Positions 63,901-64,000 of a stretch of 64,000 nt of DNA are shown here, in pieces. Origin of the DNA: Trematomus loennbergii (Eukaryota > Chordata > Actinopteri > Perciformes > Nototheniidae). The number at the start of each line of letters is the position of its first letter. The first letter of the stretch is position 1. The notes under the pieces are model-generated. The model searched no databases. It saw only the letters and a program-made list of their open reading frames with translations, and was not told where the DNA came from. The stretch spans positions 15,359,248 through 15,423,247 of the forward strand of contig JAAOOA010000399.1 of NCBI GenBank assembly GCA_012861695.1, given 5' to 3'. The position numbers and the translations under genes were made by a program.

Positions 63901-63971
63901 ATATATTTTTTGCAAAAATCAAGAAACTCACCGCTTATGAGAAAAATTGTATCCCAGAAAATCCGAGTCAT
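57981..63971 (-). CDS. tgfa: Transforming growth factor alpha precursor with two mucin-like exons
   Basis: A membrane-anchored EGF-receptor ligand. Exons, 5' to 3': 63971-63932 ([13 protein letters not shown], signal peptide), 63219-63187 ([10 protein letters not shown]), 63096-62926, 62438-62256, 59341-59227, 58805-58656, 58466-58387 and 57988-57981, giving 259 residues. The EGF domain has canonical C-x7-C-x4-C-x10-C-x-C-x8-C spacing ([16 protein letters not shown] ... [20 protein letters not shown]). The membrane helix follows ([17 protein letters not shown]). The tail ends SCHPSESVV, like the PDZ-binding ETVV end of human TGFA. The two Ser/Thr/Asn-rich exons (57 and 61 codons, both phase 1-1) resemble each other and have no counterpart in human TGFA (160 residues). 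For the penultimate exon the obvious acceptor (after TGTGCAG, 58476) gives the wrong frame; an AG 10 nt further in restores it. The start exon and the 33-nt exon rest on phase and hydrophobicity alone. Confidence 0.85.
59392..60994. mobile_element. TTAA-flanked family B transposon carrying a nested element
   Basis: TTAA at 59388-59391 and 60995-60998. The left end AGGTCACCTATTATGCAAAA and the right end ATAGGAAACCT are the outer termini. The outer element's body (59392-59890) shares phrases with 32044-32882 in reverse. A second element at 59893-60983 sits inside, near its right end. The whole lies in the tgfa intron before the EGF exon. Confidence 0.85.
59893..60983. mobile_element. Nested 1.1-kb element with about 140-bp inverted ends
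   Basis: The left end AGAGTGGCGAAGTCCCTCCC is mirrored by GGGAGGGACTTCGCCACTCT. The homology continues inward for about 140 bp ('gaccttatttcgg', 'attgaagtcaatgg', 'tttcgatcccgtttgaattgtg' and their complements). Long imperfect inverted ends and a non-coding centre indicate a foldback-like element. A TA or ATA target duplication is possible. Confidence 0.85.
62256..63096 (-). repeat. tgfa: Tandemly duplicated Ser/Thr-rich exon pair in tgfa
   Basis: Exons 63096-62926 and 62438-62256 share the layout SxFTFx[21 protein letters not shown] and a Thr-rich end. The splice borders are also alike (CTGCAG acceptor, A/GTAAGTC donor). The sequence around each copy is also related ('gcagagaggaaaata' beside both acceptors), so a genomic segment was duplicated. 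Several N-x-S/T sites and dense Ser/Thr suggest heavy glycosylation. Confidence 0.85.
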
Positions 63972-64000
63972 CGTGACGGTTTGTGGTCTAAACTAAAGTA

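Overview
The window is vertebrate, almost certainly teleost, nuclear DNA. It has spliced genes with GT-AG introns, AATAAA poly(A) signals, dense families of short non-autonomous DNA transposons, fish-type LINE tails and long dinucleotide repeats. No bacterial, organellar or CRISPR features are visible. I rebuilt exons by joining splice sites of matching phase and comparing the peptides with families I know; nothing was aligned by software.

Layout. (1) 1-4360: no recognisable gene, several repeats. (2) 4370-9833, plus strand: srsf3, an SR splicing factor, complete, with a stop-containing 'poison' exon in intron 3 and a GC-AG last intron. (3) 10065-28539, plus: a rab44-like large Rab GTPase. 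Its N-terminal exon is a giant low-complexity acidic region holding about seven near-identical units of about 1.19 kb (397 codons), each carrying the basic motif NRRKLGSSRR. The C-terminal Rab domain is spread over intact exons. Many 1-nt frameshifts interrupt the array. (4) 28797-34450, minus: a choline-transporter-like sodium symporter (slc5a7-like) in 8 coding exons with two 1-nt frameshifts. (5) 37973-41319, minus: trub2 (pseudouridine synthase family), with exon 2 tandemly duplicated in frame. (6) 41600-51100: mostly transposons, plus a duplicated unidentified gene end (one copy open, one decayed). (7) 51866-53395, plus: hdhd3 (HAD-like hydrolase). (8) 57981-63971, minus: tgfa (EGF-family growth factor precursor), with two extra duplicated Ser/Thr-rich exons ahead of the EGF domain.

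The genes do not form a pathway. srsf3 next to rab44 matches the human 6p21 order, except that CDKN1A, which lies between them in human, is absent from the 230-bp gap here. The other neighbours lie on different human chromosomes. The most unusual structures are the rab44 repeat array with its recurring basic motif, the phase-symmetric trub2 exon duplication, the paired mucin-like tgfa exons, and a set of TTAA-flanked miniature transposons, some of which have other elements nested in them.
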